The translations under genes were made by a program, and so were the position numbers. A stretch of 64,000 bases of DNA from Candidatus Sulfotelmatobacter sp. (lineage in GTDB: Bacteria; Acidobacteriota; Terriglobia; Terriglobales; Acidobacteriaceae). This document shows, in pieces, positions 47,877 through 55,366 of the stretch. The stretch lies in assembly GCA_025462865.1 (NCBI GenBank), contig JAOAPI010000113.1, forward strand, positions 62,001-126,000. Direction: 5' to 3'. The notes below the pieces were generated by a model that worked only from the letters and a program-made list of their open reading frames with translations, did not search any database and was not told where the DNA came from. Numbering within the stretch: position 1 is the first letter of the stretch; the number at the start of each line of letters is the position of its first letter.

Positions 47877-48378
47877 AGCTATCTTGCCAGATGCAAACCA
47901 CATCCATGAACTGATCTCAGCCTACTCAAGTGACGGCACTTTGCTGCCCAGAACACTGGCGGAGATTTGCGAGAACGTCAGAGATTTTGTCGTTCTGGAA
48001 AATGAAGGCCGCATTATCGGATGCGGGGCGCTGCATCTCTACGGCACACATCTCGCTGAGATTCGCTCCATCACAGTAGGACCTCGGGCGCAAGGACATG
48101 GGGGAGGCAGCCGGCTGATGAAGGCATTGATGGCGGAAGCGAAGCGCCATCGGGTGGATTGCATCTGTCTGTTTACACGGGCTCCAGAATTTTTTGCGCG
48201 GCAAGGGTTTCAGATGGCGCGTCGGGAGGACCTGCCAGACAAGATCTACAAGGATTGCCACGTTTGTCCCAGATTTCACAACTGCGACGAAGTCGCTATG
48301 GTGAGAGGCAAGCTTCCTACATTCGCGATTCTGCCTGAGCCGCCGAACTGGCTGGTGAAGATCCAAGCGCAACAGTGA
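47863..48378 (+). CDS. Short ArgA-like N-acetyltransferase (GNAT)
   Basis: The 171-residue GNAT protein has the acetyl-CoA loop VGPRAQGHGGGSRLM and the C-terminal DLPDKIYKDCHVCPRFHNCDEVAM, a pattern I associate with short N-acetylglutamate synthases. Placement in the arginine operon supports acetylation of glutamate as the first step. The start lies inside the argH 3' end, resembling the fused ArgH(A) proteins of some marine bacteria but as two overlapping genes. Three cysteines and a histidine (CHVC...C) could bind a metal. It is the last gene of the operon. Confidence 0.8.
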   Translation: MRTRKAILPDANHIHELISAYSSDGTLLPRTLAEICENVRDFVVLENEGRIIGCGALHLYGTHLAEIRSITVGPRAQGHGGGSRLMKALMAEAKRHRVDCICLFTRAPEFFARQGFQMARREDLPDKIYKDCHVCPRFHNCDEVAMVRGKLPTFAILPEPPNWLVKIQAQQ

Positions 48379-48549
48379 TTCGAGGATCTCAACGCGCCTT
48401 AGTTGCTGCTAAAGACTCTGCCCGGGGCAAAAAATGCCCTTGGCGAAAACCTCGTTGTCCTTCTATGGGGTGTGCCGAAGGGTAGCCCGCGATGCTATGA
48501 TCGGTGGGCATGTGGGCTGAAATCCCTGATCACGGGCGGACATCAAGCC

Positions 48550-49851
48550 ATGGCAATTGCTGCTCCTAACACTTCCAGAACTACTTCGGTTTCCGAACCG
48601 TCAGCGTCTTACGCGGCTCCGCTGGCGATTGTCACTACGTTATTTTTCATGTGGGGCTTTCTCACTTGCCTCAACGACATCCTTGTTCCTCACCTGAAGC
48701 CGATTTTCGATCTGAATTACACACAGATCATGCTCATTCAGTTCGCCTTCTTTGGAGCATATTTTCTCTTTTCTATACCGTCGGCAAAGATTATTGATTG
48801 GATTGGCTATCAGCGCTCGATGGTGGTGGGTTTGCTGACGATGGGTCTGGGGGCATTTCTTTTCGTGCCGGCGGCAAGCGTTCCATCGTACCCGCTATTT
48901 CTGATGGCATTGATCGTACTTGCGGCTGGGATTACGTGTTTGCAGGTTGCGGCTAATCCTTATGTGACTGTGCTGGGCAAGTCTGAAACAGCTTCCAGTC
49001 GCCTAAATTTGACCCAGGCGTTCAATTCGCTGGGAACATTTCTAGCGCCTTTTTTCGGTGGACTGCTGATTCTGAGCGCGGCCCCGAAGACCATGGAAGA
49101 AATCCGGGCGCTAGCGCCTGATGCCCTGCAAGCGTACCGATTGCACGAGGCGGCGACAGTGAAGCTTCCTTACATTGGTCTGGGGATTGCGCTGGTGCTG
49201 CTGGCCATTGCGATCGGTAGTTTCAAGCTGCCAAAAATCCCGCACGCCCAGCATCAAGCTGGGGAAAAGGTGAATGACTCCATTTGGAACCACCCAAATC
49301 TGATCTTCGGCGCGATCGCCATTTTTGTTTACGTCGGCGCCGAGGTTTCCATTGGAAGTTTCCTGGTGAATTATTTCAGCCAGCCCGAGATTGGCGGTTT
49401 CACGGAAAAAGTTGCGGCCAGTTTCGTTGCCTTCTATTGGGGTGGAGCGATGGTCGGTCGTTTCATCGGTTCCGCGCTATTGCAAAAGATGACAACGGGG
49501 CGCCTGCTGGGCATTTGCGCGGTGTGTGCTGCTGCTCTGGTGACAATTTCCATGCTGAGCACGGGGCACTTTGCCATGTGGAGCATCATTCTGGTCGGGC
49601 TTTTCAACTCCATCATGTTCCCGAGCATTTTTACCCTGGGTGTTGCGGAGCTTGGCCCGCTGACAGGAGATGGTTCAGGAATCATGATCATGGCAATCGT
49701 TGGCGGAGCCTTGATTCCTCTGGCGCAGGGCGCGGTCGCCGACAGGATCGGAATTCACCACGCTTTCTTTCTTCCAGTGATCTGTTACCTCTATATTCTA
49801 TTTTTCGCGCTGAGCGGCTCCAAGCCGAACAGCAAACGCGCTCTCACATAG
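48550..49851 (+). CDS. MFS sugar permease of the FHS/FucP type
   Basis: About 433 residues from ATG 48550, with twelve hydrophobic helices and family motifs FFMWGFLTCLNDILVPHLK near the N-terminus and CLQVAANPYVTVLG around residue 135. These match fucose/glucose-galactose permeases that import sugars with protons. A longer in-frame reading from 48403 would add 49 residues without hydrophobic or conserved content. It is convergent with a second sugar transporter. Substrate unknown. Confidence 0.87.
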   Translation: MAIAAPNTSRTTSVSEPSASYAAPLAIVTTLFFMWGFLTCLNDILVPHLKPIFDLNYTQIMLIQFAFFGAYFLFSIPSAKIIDWIGYQRSMVVGLLTMGLGAFLFVPAASVPSYPLFLMALIVLAAGITCLQVAANPYVTVLGKSETASSRLNLTQAFNSLGTFLAPFFGGLLILSAAPKTMEEIRALAPDALQAYRLHEAATVKLPYIGLGIALVLLAIAIGSFKLPKIPHAQHQAGEKVNDSIWNHPNLIFGAIAIFVYVGAEVSIGSFLVNYFSQPEIGGFTEKVAASFVAFYWGGAMVGRFIGSALLQKMTTGRLLGICAVCAAALVTISMLSTGHFAMWSIILVGLFNSIMFPSIFTLGVAELGPLTGDGSGIMIMAIVGGALIPLAQGAVADRIGIHHAFFLPVICYLYILFFALSGSKPNSKRALT

Positions 49852-49859
49852 GAGTCCGG

Positions 49860-51656
49860 TCAGGCAGTTGCCAGTCCGGGCTTCTTACTGGCGCCCTCAA
49901 AATGGGCCTCGATCTCCTCGAGCGTCTTTCCTTTTGTTTCAGGCAGGAATACAGCGGCGGTGATGAAGTAAACGACCGTGCACGCCGCGAAGGCGAAGAA
50001 CATCGTCGAGTAGCCATACCTTCCGACCGTGGGCAGGAACGTAGCAGCAATGCCCGTAGACACGGCCTGATTGATCAGAAGTGCAATACTCATGCCGTTG
50101 GAGCGAATACGGGTCGGCATCAGCTCCGAGAGCGCCAGCCACACGCACACGCCCGGACCGATCGCGAAAAACGCCATGAAGATGAACAGGGTTATGGCCA
50201 CCATCCATCCGTTGTGGGTACTCGGCACCGGACTGATCAACGCGTTGTCGATCCTAAGGGGCGCCTGGCGCGAAGCGTCCAGATTGCTGAATGGATTTGA
50301 GAAGAACGCCACCACCTTGTTGGCGGGCAGGCAGCCGTCGCGCGTGATTTCAATTGGCTTCGCCGCGGTATCGTCAGAACGCGCCACTTTGGTGGCGGCG
50401 CGAAAATCTCCGCAGGAATAAATGACGATCAGCGAAGTAGTCCGGTTCCGCAGAGCGTCGCCTGAATTTCCGCTTGCCGCTAGCAGTTTATCAGCGGCTT
50501 TCTTATCATAAAGTAATGAAAGCTTCTGACCATTGCTGACCATGGACTGCACCGCATCTCGAGAATCCACGCGCAGCTTCTCGGTGCGGCGGAACAACGT
50601 GCCGGTGCAAAGCAGCGAGACGATAATGCCCGCGCTGCCCAGCGATAGCAGGAATTTGCGTCCTTTGCGATCCACCAGCAGGACGCCGCCGATTGTCATC
50701 AGGAAGTTGACGACAGTAAAAAGAACGTAGCCCCAGTGCGCCTGGACATCGGAGAGACCGCTCTGCAATAGAATGTTGGCGTTGTATCCGATGATTGAGT
50801 TGACGCCCGTAGCCTGGTTGCACGCCAGAATGACGCAGGCGAGCACAAATGGAATCACGTATTTTCGACGCAGAAGCGACTCCTTGGCCTTCGCTCCCGT
50901 GGAAGTATTGGCTACCTCAGCGGCGGCGGCTTGTTCCATTTCCGCGAGTTCAAGATTTGCCTGATCGACAGTGCGCGAACGCAGAAGGGCGGAATAGGCG
51001 GCCTCGCGTCTTCCGCGGCGAAACAGCCAGCGCGGAGACTCTGCGACCATCAGACTCCCGATCACGAACAAGATGCCAGGTGGCAGCGACACCCAGAAAA
51101 TACTGCGCCAGGCAGTGTCCTTAAATGCCAGAAGTCTGGCGGCGTCGCCGAGCTTTGCGACTTCTTCAACCCGAATGCTGAAAAACATCCCGACAACCGC
51201 CGCCGTCACAATGCCGAGTGTCAGCAGCCATTGGAAGATACCTGTGCCCTTGCCACGGCTCGATGCTGATAGACACTCCGCCAGATACAGCGGGACCACC
51301 ACGCCGATCAGGCCGGCGCTGATGCCTTGCAGGAGCCGGCCAAGCACGAGGGCTTCGTAACCATGAGAGAGAGCAATCACAGGAATGCTGACAACGAATA
51401 GAACGCCGCTGAGGGTCATCATGAGCTTGCGTCCCATCCAGTCGGCGAGAACTCCGGCAAACAAAGTTGAGATCACGCTGCCCAGCAGCACAGCTGCAAC
51501 CACGATTGAAAGCTGGCCCGCGGTCAACCCGGAAGTGGCCTCCAGATAGGGGAGCGCGCCCGCGATGATGCCCACGTCCACTCCATAGAGCAACCCGCCC
51601 AGCCCTGCCACCAGAAGGAGAAAACGGTTATAGCTGGTTTTTTCGTTACTCTCCAC
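49860..51656 (-). CDS. MFS sugar porter (SP family) with a large periplasmic loop
   Basis: The 598-residue protein has sugar-porter signatures: LGGLLYGVDVGIIAGALP, DWMGRKLMM, GRLLQGISAG, ESPRWLF and the C-terminal PETKGKTLEEIE. Normal SP members have 450-490 residues. The extra length is a soluble segment of about 128 residues (356-483) between helices 9 and 10, which should face the periplasm and contains two cysteines (C415, C442). It starts with GTG. It imports a sugar or polyol; the loop may tune substrate capture or interaction, which is inference. Confidence 0.87.
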   Translation of the reverse strand: MESNEKTSYNRFLLLVAGLGGLLYGVDVGIIAGALPYLEATSGLTAGQLSIVVAAVLLGSVISTLFAGVLADWMGRKLMMTLSGVLFVVSIPVIALSHGYEALVLGRLLQGISAGLIGVVVPLYLAECLSASSRGKGTGIFQWLLTLGIVTAAVVGMFFSIRVEEVAKLGDAARLLAFKDTAWRSIFWVSLPPGILFVIGSLMVAESPRWLFRRGRREAAYSALLRSRTVDQANLELAEMEQAAAAEVANTSTGAKAKESLLRRKYVIPFVLACVILACNQATGVNSIIGYNANILLQSGLSDVQAHWGYVLFTVVNFLMTIGGVLLVDRKGRKFLLSLGSAGIIVSLLCTGTLFRRTEKLRVDSRDAVQSMVSNGQKLSLLYDKKAADKLLAASGNSGDALRNRTTSLIVIYSCGDFRAATKVARSDDTAAKPIEITRDGCLPANKVVAFFSNPFSNLDASRQAPLRIDNALISPVPSTHNGWMVAITLFIFMAFFAIGPGVCVWLALSELMPTRIRSNGMSIALLINQAVSTGIAATFLPTVGRYGYSTMFFAFAACTVVYFITAAVFLPETKGKTLEEIEAHFEGASKKPGLATA

Positions 51657-51820
51657 GCTCGCAGTCCTTTCGCCACAGGAGAAACAAGAAATTTGTTCCT
51701 GGCGAGAATACTACGGCAGTTCACGCAGAGTGGATATTTCTGCTCGTGCCGAACGTTGATTTTCCTAAACTTAAAACAGTGCGGCGGGAATGAGACTGCT
51801 TCTTTTAGCGTGACCTAAAG

Positions 51821-51856
51821 AAAAAAGCCCCAGCAAAAAGCTGAGGCTCTTGTTTT
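51821..51856 (-). terminator. Intrinsic terminator of the small-protein gene, probably bidirectional
   Basis: AGCCCCAGC (51826-51834) and GCTGAGGCT (51840-51848) form a 9-bp stem with one mismatch and an AAAAA loop. On the minus strand it is followed by six T, 48 bases beyond the stop of the 70-residue gene. On the plus strand CTTGTTTT follows. The remaining bases between it and the sugar porter show nothing. Confidence 0.75.
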
Positions 51857-51904
51857 GGATTTCGTGTCGAGCGTTCTTACAACCCGAAGACTCGGATCCC
51901 AATA

Positions 51905-52117
51905 CTACTGAGCGCTAACCTGAACCGATACCAACTCCGGGTTACAGCGCGAATTCTGGATGGACTTAACCGCATCTTCTGCCGTGAATCTTCCCATCGC
52001 CAGCGCCAGCTTGCGATTGGTGGTTGTCTGAATTGGAGTGCGATCAATGCGCTGGACGTATTCGGGAGCGCGGGTTCCGCTGCGATTCACTCTCACAAGA
52101 AACTTCGTATTGGTCAT
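51905..52117 (-). CDS. Small protein of unknown function (70 residues)
   Basis: I do not recognise the family. The frame has an AGGAAA ribosome-binding site just before the ATG and an intrinsic terminator downstream, so it looks like an independent transcription unit. The product is soluble and basic, begins TNTKFLVRVNRSGTR, contains one Cys (NSRCNPELVSV) and ends in Gln. No signal peptide or membrane helix is visible. A long leader of about 75-140 bases carries a nested inverted-repeat structure. The isolated position gives no functional hint. Confidence 0.6.
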   Translation of the reverse strand: MTNTKFLVRVNRSGTRAPEYVQRIDRTPIQTTTNRKLALAMGRFTAEDAVKSIQNSRCNPELVSVQVSAQ

Positions 52118-52192
52118 GGTTTCCTTTCCGGGCTCAGGACGAACGGTGGTATAGCAAGAACGCTTCCAAACTGTTTTAGTCGCTGCAAACGA

Positions 52193-52260
52193 TTACTCTT
52201 TCACGGAGTGCTAATCAAAGATTAGAAAGGTGGCTACTTCCAAGGAGCCTGAAAGAGTAA
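52193..52260. other. Nested inverted repeats, possible three-way-junction RNA
   Basis: TTACTCTTTCA (52193-52203) and TGAAAGAGTAA (52250-52260) are perfect 11-base inverted copies. They enclose hairpin A, CTAATC-AAA-GATTAG (52211-52225), and hairpin B, GGCT.CT-TCCA-AG.AGCC (52232-52249), which directly abuts the closing strand. Junction linkers are 7, 6 and 0 bases. It lies in the leader/upstream region of the 70-residue gene (minus strand), in a 274-base gap that shows nothing else. No known riboswitch consensus was matched. Confidence 0.4.
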
Positions 52261-52391
52261 ATAAGAAAGATAAGAAGGAATGCGAGCTCAATTACGATAC
52301 TAAGCTCAAACGCGGCTATTGTCAACGTTTAGCGACTTGCTGGCAGGGGAAGGTGTGTGTTGTGTAGTTTGCGAATCCGATGGCATTCGTT

Positions 52392-53867
52392 TTATTGCTG
52401 CACAATCTGGCCGGGCTGCGGGTGAACTTGTTCATGGTTAATGTCGCTTGCGTCCCAGCCACCCCCAAGGGCTTTCACCAAATAAACCGCGCTGACCATT
52501 TGTTGACCGAGCAATTGAGTTGCCAGCCGCTGGTTGGTAAGGAGAACGGTCTGAGCGGTGATGACGTCGAGGTAAGTGGTGACGCCGCCGACGTAGCGAT
52601 TGTTGGCGATCGTCAATGCCCGGCGGGCATCTTCGACGGCGGCAGATTGAGTCGCTAGAGCTTGCGAGAGGGTGCTCAGATTGCTAATGCCGTCCTCGAC
52701 TTGCTGGAATGCAGTGAGCACGGACTGGCGATAATTGGCAACGGATTGATCGTATGCCGCGCGTGCAGCGGCCAGGTTGGCGCGATTTCTGCCACCCTGA
52801 AAGATCGGTTGAAAGGCGTCAGCCCCAAGCGACCAAATCAAGCTCGATGCGTTGAAAAGGGACGCGAGATCTTTGCTGTCCAATCCACCAGAACCGCTGA
52901 GAGTGATATGAGGATAGAATGCTGCGCGGGCAATCCCCACCTGCGCATTCTGGTAAGCCATCATCCGTTCTGCGGTTGAAATGTCAGGGCGGCGTTCGAG
53001 AACGCCGGAGGGAACGCCGAGCGGGACTGGTGGCGGCGCTTCCCGTAACGGCCCTACGGGCACGCTGAAACTGGAAGCCGGCTGTCCTATCAATACCGCG
53101 ATGGCATGCTCGAACTGTGCGCGCGATTGCTGCACCAGCGATAGTTGTGACACGGTGGAGTCGAGCAGAGCGGCCTGCTGCGCTACTTCCAATCCACTGG
53201 CAACACCGCCTTCATGGCGATTATTCACCAGGTCCAGTCCCTTACGCTCGTAGCCGACAGAATCCTGCACGACTTGATACTCGGCATCCAATTCGCGGAG
53301 CGTGAAGTAGTCGGCGGCAAGTTCGGCCGTTAATACGAGTTGCACATTTTGAAGATCGGCGGCGGTGGACTGAAGCGAGGCATTGGCGGCTTCAACATTG
53401 TGCCGCACGCGCCCAAAGAGATCGGCCTCATAGCTCAGCGAAAAAGGAATGGTAAAAACGTTTTGCGTATACGGCAATACTGGCTGCGTGAAGCCGTTTA
53501 GCGGCCGATTCGCGGAGCCGCGCTCGCGAATGGCGCTGGGATCCGCTGACACTTGCGGAAACATTTCCGCAGTGGCAACCCGCGCCAATGAACGAGCCTG
53601 GCTTAACCGGTCACGCGCGGCAACCAGAGACTGATTGGCCTGAAGCAACTGTTGTTCGTAAGCATCGAGTGCGGGATCGTGGAAAATTTGCCACCACGTA
53701 CCCTTGGGGATCGCATCCTTCGGCGCGGCCTGCTCCCACGGTGGCTGCGTCTTCCAGGCGTCGGGCGCCGGTACCGGAGCCGCAGGGCGGCTGTAACGCG
53801 GACCGACCGTGCAGCCAGCCGCAAGGCCGACAAGCGCCATCATTAGCGATAAAGCGGCACGCCTCAC
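52392..53867 (-). CDS. RND efflux outer-membrane lipoprotein (NodT family)
   Basis: The 491-residue protein has a lipoprotein signal ending LVGLAAGC and the OEP/NodT features GPRYSRPAAP, TFGSLR-like repeats and long coiled helices with 'AAYDQSVANYRQSVLTAFQQVEDGISNL'-type sequence (two duplicated halves). It would form the trimeric outer-membrane channel of the efflux system. It starts with GTG overlapping the adaptor stop (GTGA), last of a three-gene operon. Confidence 0.9.
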   Translation of the reverse strand: MRRAALSLMMALVGLAAGCTVGPRYSRPAAPVPAPDAWKTQPPWEQAAPKDAIPKGTWWQIFHDPALDAYEQQLLQANQSLVAARDRLSQARSLARVATAEMFPQVSADPSAIRERGSANRPLNGFTQPVLPYTQNVFTIPFSLSYEADLFGRVRHNVEAANASLQSTAADLQNVQLVLTAELAADYFTLRELDAEYQVVQDSVGYERKGLDLVNNRHEGGVASGLEVAQQAALLDSTVSQLSLVQQSRAQFEHAIAVLIGQPASSFSVPVGPLREAPPPVPLGVPSGVLERRPDISTAERMMAYQNAQVGIARAAFYPHITLSGSGGLDSKDLASLFNASSLIWSLGADAFQPIFQGGRNRANLAAARAAYDQSVANYRQSVLTAFQQVEDGISNLSTLSQALATQSAAVEDARRALTIANNRYVGGVTTYLDVITAQTVLLTNQRLATQLLGQQMVSAVYLVKALGGGWDASDINHEQVHPQPGQIVQQ

Positions 53868-55339
53868 TGGCCCTTGCCTTTCTGCTGGTCGTTTCTTTGT
53901 TGACCGCTTCCGTGTTGATCCTTCTTCCGCTGATCGTTTTTCTGTTGATCATTGTTCTGCCCTTGCGGCTGACCTTGTGATGCAGGCTGACTCGGCTTTT
54001 GCTGGTTCTGCGGGCCTTGTGCGACATTTACCTGCTGACCGTCTTCCAGAGAATCTGCCGGGTTAATCACAACGCGATCTGTGCCGGATACGCCCCCAAG
54101 AATTTCCAGTGTGCTGCCGTAATCGCGCCCAATGTTAATGCGCCGTAGTTGGACCTTATTGTCAGTACCAATGACCGCAACCTGCGGACCTTCCGCGCGG
54201 AACAGCATGGCATTCACGGGAACGGTGACCTTATTCACGTTCGTACCGACGGCGAAGTGCACCTCTCCAAAGGAGCCTGGTAGTAAGTGCCCGTCTTTGT
54301 TGGGCACATCAACTTCTGTCAGCAGAGTCCGGGTTGAGGGGTCAATCGCCTCGGCGGTGCGAGCCACTTTGCCCATGAACTGTTGTCCCGGGAATTCCTG
54401 CAAGGTAACAATAGTTTGTTCTCCGACCTTAATGCTTGGCGCGTAAGCTTGCGGAACATTGGTGAATACTCGCAGCGGATCGACGCGCGCAATATCAAAC
54501 AATTCCCGGCCCGCGACGCCGGCTCCTGCGTTGATGAGCGCGCCCGGATCCACATTGCGACGTGTCAACACTCCGTCGAAGGGCGCGTATACGTCTTTAA
54601 ATCCTTCAAGCTGTTCCAGGCGGCGAACGTTGGCGTCGGCGGCAGCGAGGTTGGCCTGAGCCTGCTTGTATCCGCTGACTTGCTGGTCTGCTTCCTGCGC
54701 CGAGACGGAGTCACTCTTGCGCAGATTTTCCCAGCGGTCGGAGCTGATCTTGGCCAGTTCCATCTGCGCCAGAGTTTGCTGGCGCGCCGCACGCATCTGA
54801 TTGAGTTCCTGATCAACCTCGGGAGCGTCGATCTTTGCCAGCAATTCTCCCTTCTTTACTTTGCTGCCAATATCTTTGTACCAGCGCACCAAGTAGCCGC
54901 TGGTGCGCGCATAAATCGGAGATTCCTCATAGGCCTGCAGAGATCCAGGCAAAATCAAATTCTCGTCAGGCTTTTCTGATTGTGGATAAACTACCGCGAC
55001 CGTAGGTATGGTCTCGCGCTCTGTCTCTTTGGCTAAGGCGCGTCCATGGGTCACGCGGTCCCATAGTGTGACGCCGCCGGCGATCAGCAGCACGAACAGA
55101 AATACAGCCACAAACATTAAGGCTTTACGCGGAGACGCAGGCGGAACTTCGGGCGGCTTCAGGATTGCCACTCGCTGATGGCGCGATTGCTGTTGGATCC
55201 GTTCGATATCCTCATCGCGCTGGGCCTGCCCGCCAGATGTGCGATGTTCTTCGCCCTCTGGGGACGGCTGGATCTCGCGATTCTGCTGAGATCGCTGGTC
55301 GTCTACCGGTTTCTGTCTTAAATCGTTCTCTGGACTCAT
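53864..55339 (-). CDS. RND efflux periplasmic adaptor (membrane fusion protein)
   Basis: The 491-residue protein has a hydrophilic Gln/Glu-rich head (residues 1-65), one membrane helix (ALMFVAVFLFVLLIAGGVTLW), a lipoyl/hairpin core (YARTSGYLVRWYKDIGSKVKKGELLAKID, then coiled coil) and a beta-barrel segment (PVNAMLFRAEGPQVAVIG). It links the inner-membrane pump to the outer-membrane channel. The last 50 residues or so are almost only Gln, Asn, Lys, Asp and Gly, which is unusual for the family. It lies 27 bases after the pump gene. Confidence 0.9.
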   Translation of the reverse strand: MSPENDLRQKPVDDQRSQQNREIQPSPEGEEHRTSGGQAQRDEDIERIQQQSRHQRVAILKPPEVPPASPRKALMFVAVFLFVLLIAGGVTLWDRVTHGRALAKETERETIPTVAVVYPQSEKPDENLILPGSLQAYEESPIYARTSGYLVRWYKDIGSKVKKGELLAKIDAPEVDQELNQMRAARQQTLAQMELAKISSDRWENLRKSDSVSAQEADQQVSGYKQAQANLAAADANVRRLEQLEGFKDVYAPFDGVLTRRNVDPGALINAGAGVAGRELFDIARVDPLRVFTNVPQAYAPSIKVGEQTIVTLQEFPGQQFMGKVARTAEAIDPSTRTLLTEVDVPNKDGHLLPGSFGEVHFAVGTNVNKVTVPVNAMLFRAEGPQVAVIGTDNKVQLRRINIGRDYGSTLEILGGVSGTDRVVINPADSLEDGQQVNVAQGPQNQQKPSQPASQGQPQGQNNDQQKNDQRKKDQHGSGQQRNDQQKGKGQ

Positions 55340-55366
55340 CTTGACTCCGATTATCCCGAAACTGTT

